Shown here piece after piece: positions 43,694 through 52,469 of a stretch of 64,000 nucleotides of DNA. A program made the translations under genes and the position numbers. Location: the NCBI GenBank assembly GCA_049616325.1, contig JBMZHG010000003.1, positions 49,333 to 113,332 on the forward strand, read 5' to 3'. Positions within the stretch are counted from its first letter, which is position 1. Each line of letters begins with the position of its first letter. This DNA is from UBA11663 sp049616325. Its GTDB lineage: Bacteria; Bacteroidota; Bacteroidia; Flavobacteriales_D; Sanyastnellaceae. The notes beneath the pieces were generated by a model. That model was not told the DNA's origin. It saw only the letters and a list, made by a program, of their open reading frames with translations, and searched no databases.

Positions 43694-45025
43694 TCAGTCG
43701 TTGGGGTATTCCTCCGGGAAAAGGGAGCGGTAGGCGGGTGGCACCGGAATGACGTTCTCCTCTTCGTCGTAGAACAAGCGGGGAACGAAGGGCAGCAACT
43801 CAGGCAACGTGTCCAAGCTGGCCCACTGCAAATCGGCAAACCGCGACAGCGTCCAAGCCTCGTTCATCCATTCTTCCGAGGAGTCTTGCTGAGCCCAAAC
43901 CAACGGACTCGCCCAAGTTTGAACCGCATGGCCCAACCAAGGTTCACGTCGCACCCCGGCGTCAATCAGGGCATCGTGCGCCAAAGCTGCGTATTTCTGG
44001 GGCTCTGTCCCCATTCGCAGCCGGTAACTTTGCAAGCTCTCGTGCCGCGTCGAATCTGCCCATTGCACCTTGCCCGTTTGCGGCAAGGTCAAACGCCATC
44101 GCTCCATCAATTCGCCCTCGACAAAGGGCATTTCAGCGAGCTCGGGGTGGGCAAACAGCACAAAATCCGAGCTGTCGTTCATTTGGAGTTCCGTTTGCAG
44201 GGCTGCCCACATCGAACGCGCAGACCGGCCCGCCATGGAGACGACCACGTTGCGTTCGTACGGCGTGACGTGCAACGCCAGCGCCCCCACGGAACGGGGA
44301 TTTCCAACAACCGTGTCCAGAACGGGGTGCCTCAAAGAGTCCATCGGAGAGTGCCACTTCGCCCGTTGTGCCGCGTTGAAGACCTCTTCAAAACGGCTCT
44401 CCAAAGCCGCTTCGCTCGCCCCTGTCACCACCAGCACGACGTTGTCGGTGTCGTGCTTGGCGGCCACCCAACGCGCCATGTTTTCAGCGGCCGCAAGCTC
44501 AGAGGCCACGCATTGGCGAACGCCAGGACCCCGAGCCACGTAAAACTCAGGCTGTTCCGTCAGCAAGAGTTGTTCGCGACCGAACCGATCCACTTTAGGC
44601 GCAACCACCCCCAAGTTTTCACGCATCAACGGCCCCAACACCAGGTCGCACCGAGCAATGTCCAAATTGCCGACCTGAGGCTTTCCCAACGAATCGGGAA
44701 CCTCGTCCACCACGTTCAACCGAACGGGCAACCCGGCATGGGCCAATTCTCGTGCGGCGGCCTCCACCCCATGCAGGCTTTCCATGGCGATTTCGCGCAA
44801 GCGTCCGGCCTTACGCGGCAAAAAACCTCCAGGCAACGTGTCCACTTGCAAGCCAAACGGCAGCAAAACCAGGACCTCCAATGTGTCCACCTTCGAGACG
44901 GAATCGCCCCAACCATCTTGCGCGGCAGCGGGCGAAGAAGCCCCTAACCCCGCCGCAAACATCGTCGCCCCAAGCACCGTCGCAACGCAATTGCGATACA
45001 CCGTGTTTGCGTGTGAGGCGATCAT
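43694..45025 (-). CDS. Periplasmic-binding-protein-like protein next to guaA
   Basis: About 443 residues with a signal peptide (ending AAAQ near 37). The mature part looks like a type 1 periplasmic binding protein: two Rossmann-like halves (LEVLVLLPFGLQ..., CDLVLGPLMREN, VVLVVTGAS). In many Bacteroidota a LysM-bearing protein with such a domain follows guaA; here the LysM repeats are absent. The ligand is unknown; a structural role in the cell envelope is possible. The ATG at 45023-45025 forms an ATGA overlap with guaA and is preferred to one two codons upstream. Confidence 0.7.
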   Translation of the reverse strand: MIASHANTVYRNCVATVLGATMFAAGLGASSPAAAQDGWGDSVSKVDTLEVLVLLPFGLQVDTLPGGFLPRKAGRLREIAMESLHGVEAAARELAHAGLPVRLNVVDEVPDSLGKPQVGNLDIARCDLVLGPLMRENLGVVAPKVDRFGREQLLLTEQPEFYVARGPGVRQCVASELAAAENMARWVAAKHDTDNVVLVVTGASEAALESRFEEVFNAAQRAKWHSPMDSLRHPVLDTVVGNPRSVGALALHVTPYERNVVVSMAGRSARSMWAALQTELQMNDSSDFVLFAHPELAEMPFVEGELMERWRLTLPQTGKVQWADSTRHESLQSYRLRMGTEPQKYAALAHDALIDAGVRREPWLGHAVQTWASPLVWAQQDSSEEWMNEAWTLSRFADLQWASLDTLPELLPFVPRLFYDEEENVIPVPPAYRSLFPEEYPND

Positions 45026-46557
45026 TCCCATTCGATGGTGGCAGGGGGCTTGGAGCTAATGTCGTAAACAACCCGGTTCACCCCGCGGACTTTGTTGATG
45101 ATGTCGTTGCTCACCTTGGCCAAGAAATCATAAGGCAGATGGCACCAGTCGGCCGTCATGCCGTCGGTGCTGCTCACTGCGCGCAAGGCCACGGCGTTTT
45201 CGTACGTCCGTTCGTCGCCCATGACGCCCACGCTTTGAACGGGCAGCAAAATGGCGCCGGCCTGCCACACGTCGTCGTACAATCCCGCGTCCTTGAGGCC
45301 TTGAACCCAAATGTGATCCACCTCTTGAAGCACACGCACTTTCTCGGCCGTGATGTCGCCCAAAATGCGAATCGCCAATCCCGGTCCCGGGAACGGGTGC
45401 CGCCCCAAGATGCGCTCCTTGATGTTCATGGCCCGTCCGACGCGGCGCACCTCGTCTTTGAAGAGCAAGCGCAACGGCTCAACCATTTCGAGCTTCATGA
45501 AATCCGGCAACCCTCCCACGTTGTGGTGACTCTTGATGGTGGCCGAGGGTCCGCCCGTCGCACTCACCGATTCAATGACGTCCGGGTAAATCGTTCCTTG
45601 GCCAAGCCACTTCGCCCCTTCCACTTGGTGAGACGCCTCGTCGAAAACCTCGATGAAAACACGTCCGATCGCCTTGCGCTTCGTTTCGGGATCCGATTCC
45701 CCGGCGAGGGCTGCCAAAAATTGATCTCCCGCACGCACGCCGCGCACGTTGAGCCCCATGTCTTGGTAGTCCTCTAGGACTTGCTCGAATTCGTTCTTCC
45801 GCAACAACCCGTTGTCGACGAAGATGCAATGCAACCGGTCGCCGATCGCGCGGTTGAGCAACTCCGCAGCCACCGTGGAATCCACGCCTCCGCTGAGCCC
45901 GAGGATCACGCGGTCGTCGGGACCAATCTTGGCCTGCAGGTCCGCGACGGTCGCCTCCACGAAGTTGTCCGGCGTCCAGGCACCGTCGCACCCGCAAATG
46001 CCCATGACGAAGTTTTTCAGAAGGATGGGGCCTTCCGTGCTGTGCCACACTTCCGGGTGGAATTGAATGCCCCAAACGTCCTGACCCGTCGCGCGGAAGC
46101 CCGCGTACTTCACATCCGAAGTGCTGCACAGCGTCTCAAACCCGTCCCCGATGTCCAGGATCGTGTCGCCGTGGCTCATCCAAACCTGAGATCCCTGGGT
46201 CATGCCCGCAAGCAAGGGGTCGCTGCTGTTGAGCGAGGCGAGGTTGGCACGGCCGTATTCGCGGGAGTCGCTGGCTTCGACCTTGCCGCCGTTTTGGGAA
46301 GCCAAATACTGTGCCCCGTAGCACACCCCAAGCAGCGGAACGTGCCCCACGATGCCGGTCAAATCAGGCTGAGGTGCGTTCTCGTCCCTTACGCTGTGGG
46401 GACTGCCTGAAAGCACCACGCCTTTGCACCCTTCCGGCAAACCGTCAAAGGCATGCCAAGGAATGATTTCAGAATAGACGTTCAGTTCACGCACCCGGCG
46501 CGCAATGAGTTGGGTGTACTGCGACCCAAAATCCAAGATCAAGATGCTCTCCTGCAT
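45022..46557 (-). CDS. guaA: GMP synthase (glutamine-hydrolysing)
   Basis: A 511-residue enzyme that converts XMP to GMP. Class I glutaminase domain with LLGVCYGAQ (catalytic Cys near 82) and FHPEV, then the ATP-pyrophosphatase loop LGLSGGVDST (about 225-234) and the C-terminal dimerisation domain ending in PPATIEWE. Start ATG at 46555-46557, five bases after a TACCTTTG -7 box. Divergent from maf. Confidence 0.97.
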   Translation of the reverse strand: MQESILILDFGSQYTQLIARRVRELNVYSEIIPWHAFDGLPEGCKGVVLSGSPHSVRDENAPQPDLTGIVGHVPLLGVCYGAQYLASQNGGKVEASDSREYGRANLASLNSSDPLLAGMTQGSQVWMSHGDTILDIGDGFETLCSTSDVKYAGFRATGQDVWGIQFHPEVWHSTEGPILLKNFVMGICGCDGAWTPDNFVEATVADLQAKIGPDDRVILGLSGGVDSTVAAELLNRAIGDRLHCIFVDNGLLRKNEFEQVLEDYQDMGLNVRGVRAGDQFLAALAGESDPETKRKAIGRVFIEVFDEASHQVEGAKWLGQGTIYPDVIESVSATGGPSATIKSHHNVGGLPDFMKLEMVEPLRLLFKDEVRRVGRAMNIKERILGRHPFPGPGLAIRILGDITAEKVRVLQEVDHIWVQGLKDAGLYDDVWQAGAILLPVQSVGVMGDERTYENAVALRAVSSTDGMTADWCHLPYDFLAKVSNDIINKVRGVNRVVYDISSKPPATIEWE

Positions 46558-46562
46558 GGCCG

Positions 46563-46615
46563 CAAAGGTATTGCCCTCCTTTTCAGAAGCGCCCTTGGCG
46601 TGAACGCTACTTTTG
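46563..46615. promoter_or_regulatory. Divergent promoter elements for guaA and maf
   Basis: In the 78-base gap, TACCTTTG on the minus strand (46563-46570) ends five bases before the guaA ATG, and TACTTTTG on the plus strand (46608-46615) lies 20 bases before the maf ATG. Both match TAnnTTTG; no good -33 is seen for either. Confidence 0.5.
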
Positions 46616-46635
46616 CACGGAAACCCCACATTGGC

Positions 46636-47229
46636 ATGCCCCACCTCTACCCCCACCTCGAAGGACGTCGCATCGTGCTTGCGAGCCAGAGTCCCCGACG
46701 CCGTGAATTGATGGGATTGCTGGGCCTTGACGTGGAATGCATGTCTCGCGACGTGGACGAATCGTGGCCTCCCGAAGTCGAAGGGCCCGGCGTGGCCGAG
46801 TTTGTAACCCGCAAAAAAGCCGAGGCCTACCTTGACGTGCTTTCCGGAGACGACGTTTTGATCACCGGCGACACCACGGTCGTCCTCGACGGCCGTGTGC
46901 TCGAAAAGCCCGAGGACGAAACGCACGCGTGCAAGATGCTCCGTGCACTGAGCGGCAAAACCCACACCGTGGCTTCGGCCGTGGCCGTCACCACGCTGAC
47001 CCACGGCACGCGATGCGCCTTGGATTTGTGCAAGGTGACGTTTGCCGAACTCTCCGAAGCGTTCATTCAATCGTACGTCGCCACAGGCTCTCCCATGGAC
47101 AAAGCAGGTGCGTATGGCGTACAAGATGTCATGGGCCTGGTCGGCGTCACAAAGCTCGACGGGTCCTTCTACACCGTGATGGGAATGCCCACGCACAAAC
47201 TGCATTCGTTGTTGCGCGAAACGAATTGA
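46636..47229 (+). CDS. maf: Maf-family nucleotide pyrophosphatase
   Basis: A 197-residue protein with the Maf motifs: LASQSPRRRELM at the start, the E(S/D)WPPE-type loop, KKAEAY, ITGDTTVVLDGRVLEKP and GSPMDKAGAYGVQD. Maf enzymes hydrolyse dTTP/UTP or modified nucleotides. Start ATG at 46636. Confidence 0.93.
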   Translation: MPHLYPHLEGRRIVLASQSPRRRELMGLLGLDVECMSRDVDESWPPEVEGPGVAEFVTRKKAEAYLDVLSGDDVLITGDTTVVLDGRVLEKPEDETHACKMLRALSGKTHTVASAVAVTTLTHGTRCALDLCKVTFAELSEAFIQSYVATGSPMDKAGAYGVQDVMGLVGVTKLDGSFYTVMGMPTHKLHSLLRETN

Positions 47230-47427
47230 CGGCAGTCTCAAGTACGCGTTAATTCGTTGACAATGAATATCTTTTTATGCCTGAAAGAGGCACAAACAGA
47301 GCGAATTGGGGTGCAAAGTGCAATCGCCTTGCAAACAAAAGTGAAAATGGATTGAACAATCGTCACGTCCAGAGGTTAGTGGTGTGTTCACAGGACACAT
47401 TTCTATGTTCTCATCAAAACTTAAGTT

Positions 47428-48153
47428 ATGATTTCTACCATTCTCTCGACGGTTCAGGCCATGGCCTCGGACGACTACGTCGGCTTTACTTTCTTCGTGG
47501 GCTGCATGGCCATGATGGCTGCGTCTGCGTTCTTCTTCCTTTCCATGAGCTCCGTGGAAGGCAAGTGGAAAACCTCACTTCTCGTGAGCGGCTTGATCAC
47601 CTTCATCGCTGCCGTTCACTATTACTACATGCGCGACTACTGGGCAGTCGTCGGTGAATCACCAACGTTCTTCCGCTACGTGGACTGGACGCTCACCGTG
47701 CCTCTGATGTGCGTGGAGTTCTACCTCATCTTGAAAGCCGCTGGCGCCAAGACCGACCTCTTGTGGAAGTTGATCTTTGCTTCTGTGGTGATGCTCGTGA
47801 CCGGGTACTTCGGCGAAGCCGTGTACACGACGGGCATGGGCCCTGCTGTTTGGGGTCTCATCTCAGGATTGGCGTACTTCTACATTGTGTACCTCGTCAT
47901 GGCAGGCGAAGCCAAGCAATTGGCCAACGCTTCTAGCCCTGCAGTCCAAAAGGCACACGGCATTCTCTGCAAGTTTGTGTTGATCGGTTGGGGCATCTAC
48001 CCACTCGGCTACATGATCGGCACGGACGGCTGGTACGACTTCTTGGACGCACTGCCATTGAACATGGACGTCGTCTACAACATCGGTGACGCCATCAACA
48101 AAATCGGTTTCGGATTGGTGATTTACTCTCTCGCTGTGAGCAGCGACAAGTAA
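47428..48153 (+). CDS. Proteorhodopsin, green-absorbing proton pump type
   Basis: A 241-residue seven-helix retinal protein. Key residues by alignment to the classical green proteorhodopsin: H64 (H75), R83, D86 (D97, proton acceptor), T90, E97 (E108, proton donor), so the pump motif is DTE; M94 sits at the spectral position 105, where Met or Leu gives green absorption and Gln blue; K225 in GDAINKIGFG binds retinal. It is therefore an outward proton pump, not the NDQ sodium pump. The 198 bases upstream are AT-rich with TTGACA (47257) and TATCTTTT (47268), too close together for a standard promoter, so the promoter is unresolved. Transcription ends at the hairpin downstream. Confidence 0.96.
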   Translation: MISTILSTVQAMASDDYVGFTFFVGCMAMMAASAFFFLSMSSVEGKWKTSLLVSGLITFIAAVHYYYMRDYWAVVGESPTFFRYVDWTLTVPLMCVEFYLILKAAGAKTDLLWKLIFASVVMLVTGYFGEAVYTTGMGPAVWGLISGLAYFYIVYLVMAGEAKQLANASSPAVQKAHGILCKFVLIGWGIYPLGYMIGTDGWYDFLDALPLNMDVVYNIGDAINKIGFGLVIYSLAVSSDK

Positions 48154-48190
48154 TCGCCTGTACCCTCACCCCTGAAATCGTGACCTGTGA

Positions 48191-48225
48191 AGGGCCGGAA
48201 ACAAAGCGTTTCCGGCCCTTTCTCT
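48191..48225 (+). terminator. Rho-independent terminator after proteorhodopsin
   Basis: A perfect 11-base stem (48191-48201 with 48209-48219), seven-base loop, then TTCTCTT. It lies 37 bases after the proteorhodopsin stop and before the blh promoter, so the two genes are separate transcripts. Confidence 0.88.
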
Positions 48226-48288
48226 TCTCCAAGGTCTCCGGCCAGGATTTTTCTTGAGCTTGGAAACAACCCTGGACCAACTTTCCCG

Positions 48289-48316
48289 TTGAATTAAATA
48301 CAACACCTTCACTTTG
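48289..48316 (+). promoter_or_regulatory. Candidate promoter of blh
   Basis: TTG (48289-48291), 17 bases, TCACTTTG (48309-48316). One base off TAnnTTTG. Transcription would start near 48322, giving a leader of about 40 bases that contains the ACTG repeat. Confidence 0.45.
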
Positions 48317-48334
48317 ACTGACTTCGACGAACGA

Positions 48335-48358
48335 ACTGACTGACTGACTGACTGACTG
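48335..48358 (+). repeat. Tetranucleotide repeat (ACTG)6 in the blh leader
   Basis: Six perfect ACTG units end five bases before the blh ATG, where a ribosome-binding site would lie. Slipped-strand change in copy number would alter leader length and spacing but not the reading frame. Confidence 0.95.
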
Positions 48359-48363
48359 AAACC

Positions 48364-49293
48364 ATGAATGCCGCCCTTCCCTACCTCAGCCACCGCTGGT
48401 TTGCCCCCAGCCTCGTGATTCTCTGCGCCGTCATCGGGCCCTGGATGCACACCGACTCCGTGTGGACGTGGGCGATTTCTGCGGTGCTTTTTGTGGCGCT
48501 CGGGCTGCCTCACGGTGCCGTGGACCACATCACGTACCACCACGCCATGGGACGGAAGGAACGGGGCGCGCCGTGGCGATTTGTGATGCCTTACCTCCTC
48601 GGCTTAGCCGCGTTTGTCGGACTCATGGTCGTGGCCCCGGCGGCCGCGACGTGGGCGTTTTTGGCGCTGGCCGCCTGGCACTTTGGGCAGAGCCACGTGG
48701 AAGTACGTACCGAGGAGTGGTTGGACCGGCTGCGCGGGTTTGCGCTGGGTGCCGTGCTTCTTGGCACCCTGCTCGGCACCCAGAGTGCGGCGTCGCTCGA
48801 GATCCTCCGCGTTTGGCTTCCTGAAACCAACGCCACGCACCTGCTCGGAATCCTGGAACACGGCACAGCTTGGATGAAGCTTGTTTGGACAGTGGCGGCT
48901 GCAATCGCTTGGAACCGCGCGCCCAACAGCCGCCGCATGAGCATGCGCCTCTTGAGGGAGGCGTCTTGGGTTGTGGCCATGTGGATGCTGGCCTCCAGCG
49001 CTGAGCTGCTGTGGGCGTTCACCGCGTATTTCTGCCTGGGACACGCGGCCGACTCGTGGCGGGGCGAATTCCTTTACCACCAAAAAGTGGCCCAATCGTT
49101 CTGGTCGTACTACTTGCTTGCCGTGCCTTTCACACTCGTGGCCTTGGGAGGTTGTTTGGCAGCCGTATGGGCCGCGTACGCCGGATGGATCGACGTTCGC
49201 TGGGCGTGGGCCGTGCTGTTGGCCGGCACAGTGCCCCACATGGTGCTGCTGGACCATTGGGCGCCGGCGCAATTGCGCGCGGCCTCAGCTTGA
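48364..49293 (+). CDS. blh: Beta-carotene 15,15'-dioxygenase (Brp/Blh family)
   Basis: A 309-residue multi-pass membrane enzyme that cleaves beta-carotene to two retinals, the chromophore for the adjacent proteorhodopsin. The family's iron-ligand histidines are present: H50 and H55 (GLPHGAVDH), H106 and H111 (WHFGQSH), H227 (FCLGHAADSW), H292 and H298 (VPHMVLLDH). Seven or more hydrophobic helices are seen. crt genes for beta-carotene are not in the window. Its end overlaps the convergent selD by nine bases. Confidence 0.95.
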   Translation: MNAALPYLSHRWFAPSLVILCAVIGPWMHTDSVWTWAISAVLFVALGLPHGAVDHITYHHAMGRKERGAPWRFVMPYLLGLAAFVGLMVVAPAAATWAFLALAAWHFGQSHVEVRTEEWLDRLRGFALGAVLLGTLLGTQSAASLEILRVWLPETNATHLLGILEHGTAWMKLVWTVAAAIAWNRAPNSRRMSMRLLREASWVVAMWMLASSAELLWAFTAYFCLGHAADSWRGEFLYHQKVAQSFWSYYLLAVPFTLVALGGCLAAVWAAYAGWIDVRWAWAVLLAGTVPHMVLLDHWAPAQLRAASA

Positions 49294-50355
49294 GGACGGT
49301 CGGTACGTGACTGTCGGGGCGCCTTCGTCCTGAGACTCTTCCGCGAACTTCATGCGTCCTACGGGGCGGGAGGGCAACCCGCGTTCGTGCAGCAATGCGG
49401 CAACGGCGTCGGCATGTTCTGGCGCCACCGCGACGAGGAGGCCGCCCGACGTTTGGGGGTCGCACAAGAGGTCGCGAAGGTAGCCCTCGGGAAGGTCGAG
49501 GTGCTGGCCGTAGCTGGCGTAATTGCGCCGGGCGCCTCCGGGGACCATGCCCTGAGCGTGGTATTCGGGGACGCCTTCGAAGGTTTGGACTTGGTCGCCC
49601 CACACCTCCGCGCGGGTGCCACTCCCCTGACACATTTCGAGCAGGTGTCCCATGAGCCCAAACCCCGTGACGTCCGTCATCGCATGCACGCCCACCATGG
49701 CAGACAATTCCTCCCCGACGACGTTCAGGGATTGCATCGAATGCACGGCAGCGGCAAGGTGGGCGGGGTGAACGTTGCCGCGCTTTTGGGTCGTGGTCAC
49801 GATCCCCACGCCAAGCGGCTTGGTCAGGAAAAGAACGTCTCCTGGGCAGGCGGCAGCGTTTTTTTGAAGGTGCTCGATCGGCACGCGGCCCGTGACGGCC
49901 AGCCCAAAAATCGGCTCCGGACAATCAATGCTGTGCCCTCCCGCCAAGGGAATGCCCGCCTCTTCGCAGATGCTGCGCCCCCCTTCCAAAACTTGCCCCG
50001 CCACGTCCTCGCTCAACTTGTCAATGGGCCAACCAAAGATGGCAATGGCCACGAGGGGCGTGCCCCCCATAGCGTAAATGTCGCTGATGGCGTTGGCCGC
50101 AGCGATTCGGCCAAACGTGTGCGGGTCGTCCACAATGGGCATGAAGAAATCAGTGGTGCTGATGACGGCTGTGCCGTCCCCCAAGTCCACCACCGCGGCG
50201 TCGTCCTTGGTGTCGTTGCCGACGAGCAAGGTCGGGTGATGCGGGCCGGCCTTCATGCCACCCAACATGTTGTGCAGCACGGCGGGCGCAATTTTGCAGC
50301 CGCAACCGGCGCCGTGAGAGTACTGCGTCAGTTTGACGTCCGAGGTAGGTTCCAT
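49285..50355 (-). CDS. selD: Selenide, water dikinase (selenophosphate synthetase)
   Basis: A 356-residue enzyme that makes selenophosphate from selenide and ATP. The glycine-rich N-terminus has GAGCGCK with catalytic C18 and K21 (Cys, not selenocysteine), then DDAAVVDLGDGTAVISTTDFF, NAISDIYAMGG, TDVTGFGLMGH and the C-terminal PQTSGGLL. The ATG at 50353-50355 starts inside the end of selU (28-base overlap). With selU as the only selenium gene nearby, its product probably serves tRNA selenation. Confidence 0.95.
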   Translation of the reverse strand: MEPTSDVKLTQYSHGAGCGCKIAPAVLHNMLGGMKAGPHHPTLLVGNDTKDDAAVVDLGDGTAVISTTDFFMPIVDDPHTFGRIAAANAISDIYAMGGTPLVAIAIFGWPIDKLSEDVAGQVLEGGRSICEEAGIPLAGGHSIDCPEPIFGLAVTGRVPIEHLQKNAAACPGDVLFLTKPLGVGIVTTTQKRGNVHPAHLAAAVHSMQSLNVVGEELSAMVGVHAMTDVTGFGLMGHLLEMCQGSGTRAEVWGDQVQTFEGVPEYHAQGMVPGGARRNYASYGQHLDLPEGYLRDLLCDPQTSGGLLVAVAPEHADAVAALLHERGLPSRPVGRMKFAEESQDEGAPTVTYRPSSS

Positions 50356-51419
50356 GGGTTCCAAGCGTTGTGGGAGTCGAGGCAGCGAGAGGCTGTCTCC
50401 TCCGGGTTGAGGCCACGGCCGTCGACGGCACGCGTTCTGTCGCGTCCGTCCAATCCGTGGCGGTACGTTTTGTCGTAATACACGAGGGCCAATCGCGCGG
50501 CGGAAGCCAAATCACCGTCCTCCACATGGGCCACAGCCGCCTGCGCGTGCTGCCCTCCGAGTTTGGTTCGAATGCGCTGGAAGGCCTCCACCAGCGAAGC
50601 CCGGGACGCGTCGCCGTACATGCCGAGAAGGTGATTCACGCGATCCACCTCCGTGCGCTCCAGCTCAAGCACGGGCGCTTGACGAAGGTGTTTGTGAAAC
50701 ATCTCCGGCACGTGAACCCGTCCAATCTGACGGCTCTCGTTCTCAACCCAAATCGGCCGAGGGCCCATCACGCCTCCCTCAACGTCAAGCCTCATCAGCT
50801 GCCAGGCCAAATCGTTGGCGAATTGCTCCGTGCTCGGCTGGGCATGATCGTCGAGGTTGCCAAAAGCGGACCCAAAGTGCCGGGCCATGCCTTCCAAATC
50901 CACCACCGCCTCGCCCTTTTCTGCCAAGGCATGAAGCACGTCGGTCTTCGCAGAACCCGTCATGCCGCCGACCACCACGTAAGGCCTGGGACACTCCAAA
51001 GCCTCGTTGAACAAAGCGCGGCACGCCTTGTACCCCCCGTCGCACCGCGCCGTGGGGATTTCAGCGGTACGCAACAGCCAATCGACACTACCCGAACGCA
51101 TTCCGCCGCGCCAACAACAGATCAGCAGCGGCTTGCGGCTTTCCTGAGCCTCAAAAATGTCACGCGCGTGGGCCGCGAGCGCCTGGAGTTTGGGGCCCAC
51201 CATCCCCAATCCTTGGTCGATGGCCTCGGCCTTCCCCACCTGCTTGTAGGTCGTCCCCACGACGGCGCGCTCCTCGTCTGAAAACAGCGGAAAGGACGTG
51301 GATCCAGGAAGGTGGCCCTGAGCGAATTCGCTCGGACTTCGCACATCAAGCACCGTGCCTCCCTCCCGCAGCGCGGTCAAAAAGTCTGACGCCTCCAGCA
51401 CGTGCTCACGAATGGCCAT
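50328..51419 (-). CDS. selU: tRNA 2-selenouridine synthase
   Basis: A 363-residue protein (also called MnmH or YbbB) that replaces sulphur by selenium at the wobble uridine of some tRNAs, through a geranylated intermediate. N-terminal rhodanese domain with the active cysteine in CCWRGGMRS (C101/C102) and a C-terminal P-loop domain (VVGGMTGSAKT, about 149-159; the usual GSGKT has Ala in place of Gly). The last 40 residues are Arg-rich. The start is the ATG at 51417-51419. Confidence 0.93.
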   Translation of the reverse strand: MAIREHVLEASDFLTALREGGTVLDVRSPSEFAQGHLPGSTSFPLFSDEERAVVGTTYKQVGKAEAIDQGLGMVGPKLQALAAHARDIFEAQESRKPLLICCWRGGMRSGSVDWLLRTAEIPTARCDGGYKACRALFNEALECPRPYVVVGGMTGSAKTDVLHALAEKGEAVVDLEGMARHFGSAFGNLDDHAQPSTEQFANDLAWQLMRLDVEGGVMGPRPIWVENESRQIGRVHVPEMFHKHLRQAPVLELERTEVDRVNHLLGMYGDASRASLVEAFQRIRTKLGGQHAQAAVAHVEDGDLASAARLALVYYDKTYRHGLDGRDRTRAVDGRGLNPEETASRCLDSHNAWNPWNLPRTSN

Positions 51420-51453
51420 GGCACAAAGATGCTTCAAGCCGCGGCGACGGGCA

Positions 51454-51484
51454 TAAAAAAAACGCGCCCATCCCTGGGCGCGTT
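51454..51484 (-). terminator. Rho-independent terminator after the PKD-like gene
   Basis: A perfect 10-base stem (51461-51470 with 51475-51484), four-base loop, and a run of seven Ts on the minus strand. It separates the gene at 51528-52022 from selU. Confidence 0.87.
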
Positions 51485-51527
51485 CCTCTGATTGAAAGAA
51501 CCTGTTCTACGAGTTCTTGAGAATGCG

Positions 51528-52022
51528 TTATTCTTCGGTCGGGTTCGTTTGAGCGTAGACCGAAACGTGAACCTCCGGTGCCGAGTTGGGCTCGGGCTGA
51601 ACCGCCACGCGCGCCTCCTGGCTTGCCGATTCACCGTAGGCGTCCGTGACCGTCAACTCGAAGGTGTACTTGCCTGGGGTGGCACGGAACGAAGACCGTC
51701 CCGGGGCGTCTTCCGACAACGCCACGGGGGTGCCTTCGGTTTGGACCCAAGAGAACGACAACGAATCGCTCTCCGCGTCAAACGAGGCAACGCCGTCCAA
51801 GACGATGTCCACGTTGGACGTCTCGACGTCGCGGTCGTGGGGGACTTCAAATTGAACACGGCTGGCTTCGTCCGCAGCGGCTTCTGCTTCTTCCGCGGCC
51901 AAAACCGCGGCTGCGGCATCCAATTCCGCTTGCGCCTCCATGCGCTCCATTTGTTGCGCTTTGAGGTAGCCCAACCCTGCAATGCTCAGCACGAGGGCTG
52001 CTGCGGTGATTTGCTTTTCCAT
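51528..52022 (-). CDS. Membrane-anchored PKD-like domain protein
   Basis: A 164-residue protein: N-terminal membrane anchor (about 5-21), an Ala/Glu-rich helix (about 22-55) and a PKD-like beta sandwich (about 60-150; NVDIVLDGVASFDAES..LSFSWVQTEG, then GKYTFELTVTDAYGE). The function is unknown; the sandwich probably faces the periplasm. It has its own terminator and a hairpin upstream. Confidence 0.7.
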   Translation of the reverse strand: MEKQITAAALVLSIAGLGYLKAQQMERMEAQAELDAAAAVLAAEEAEAAADEASRVQFEVPHDRDVETSNVDIVLDGVASFDAESDSLSFSWVQTEGTPVALSEDAPGRSSFRATPGKYTFELTVTDAYGESASQEARVAVQPEPNSAPEVHVSVYAQTNPTEE

Positions 52023-52057
52023 GGGGTTTGGTTCTAGGGGAACAAATGCGTGAAAGC

Positions 52058-52094
52058 GAAGACGCGGTCACTTTCGTTTAGCAACCGCGTCTTC
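52058..52094 (-). terminator. Hairpin between two small-protein genes
   Basis: Perfect 11-base arms (52058-52068 with 52084-52094) around a 15-base loop. It lies just after the stop of the 75-residue protein gene. Only a weak pyrimidine run follows on the minus strand, so it may be an intrinsic terminator, a 3'-stabilising stem, or an attenuator. Confidence 0.5.
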
Positions 52095-52105
52095 CACTAA
52101 ATCAC

Positions 52106-52333
52106 TTACTTCTTCGTGAGAATATTCCAGAGGATCAGAAGGGCCACGAGACCCACGAATCCACCGTTTCCTAGGGTGGTGATGAGCGACGTAAGGTTGT
52201 CGACCACCGTCATGCCTGGGAACATCTCTGCTCCGAAGACCACTTCAGTCACTACTGCGAGCGCAGCAAAACCGATCAAGAGTTGGGTAAGGCTAGAAAA
52301 GAAGCCGCCCATGAATTTGAACACATTGTCCAT
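52106..52333 (-). CDS. Small two-helix membrane protein
   Basis: A 75-residue protein with two membrane helices (about 10-33 and 52-72) and a Gly-Gly pair in each loop region; it ends ILTKK. I do not recognise a family. Size and plan are like a holin or a small pore or stress peptide, but there is no phage context. ATG at 52331-52333 follows a short A/G-rich stretch. It has a hairpin on its 3' side and a strong terminator on its 5' side, so it is a separate transcript. Confidence 0.6.
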   Translation of the reverse strand: MDNVFKFMGGFFSSLTQLLIGFAALAVVTEVVFGAEMFPGMTVVDNLTSLITTLGNGGFVGLVALLILWNILTKK

Positions 52334-52469
52334 GATGTAAGGGTTTTGAGGTTTGGACTGCTGCAAATCTGGCACGAATGACAAACGTGTTCTTTGGACA
52401 CCTTACGAATCCATGAACATTGCCTCGTGAATATCCCCCTCTACCCCCCGTCGTTGTTGATTTTCAGCG

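Noticed and set aside
46558..47241. N-terminal extension of guaA to 739 residues
   Set aside because: The extra 228 codons are antisense to maf, and GuaA proteins start at the MQESILILDFGSQ position, directly after a -7 box.
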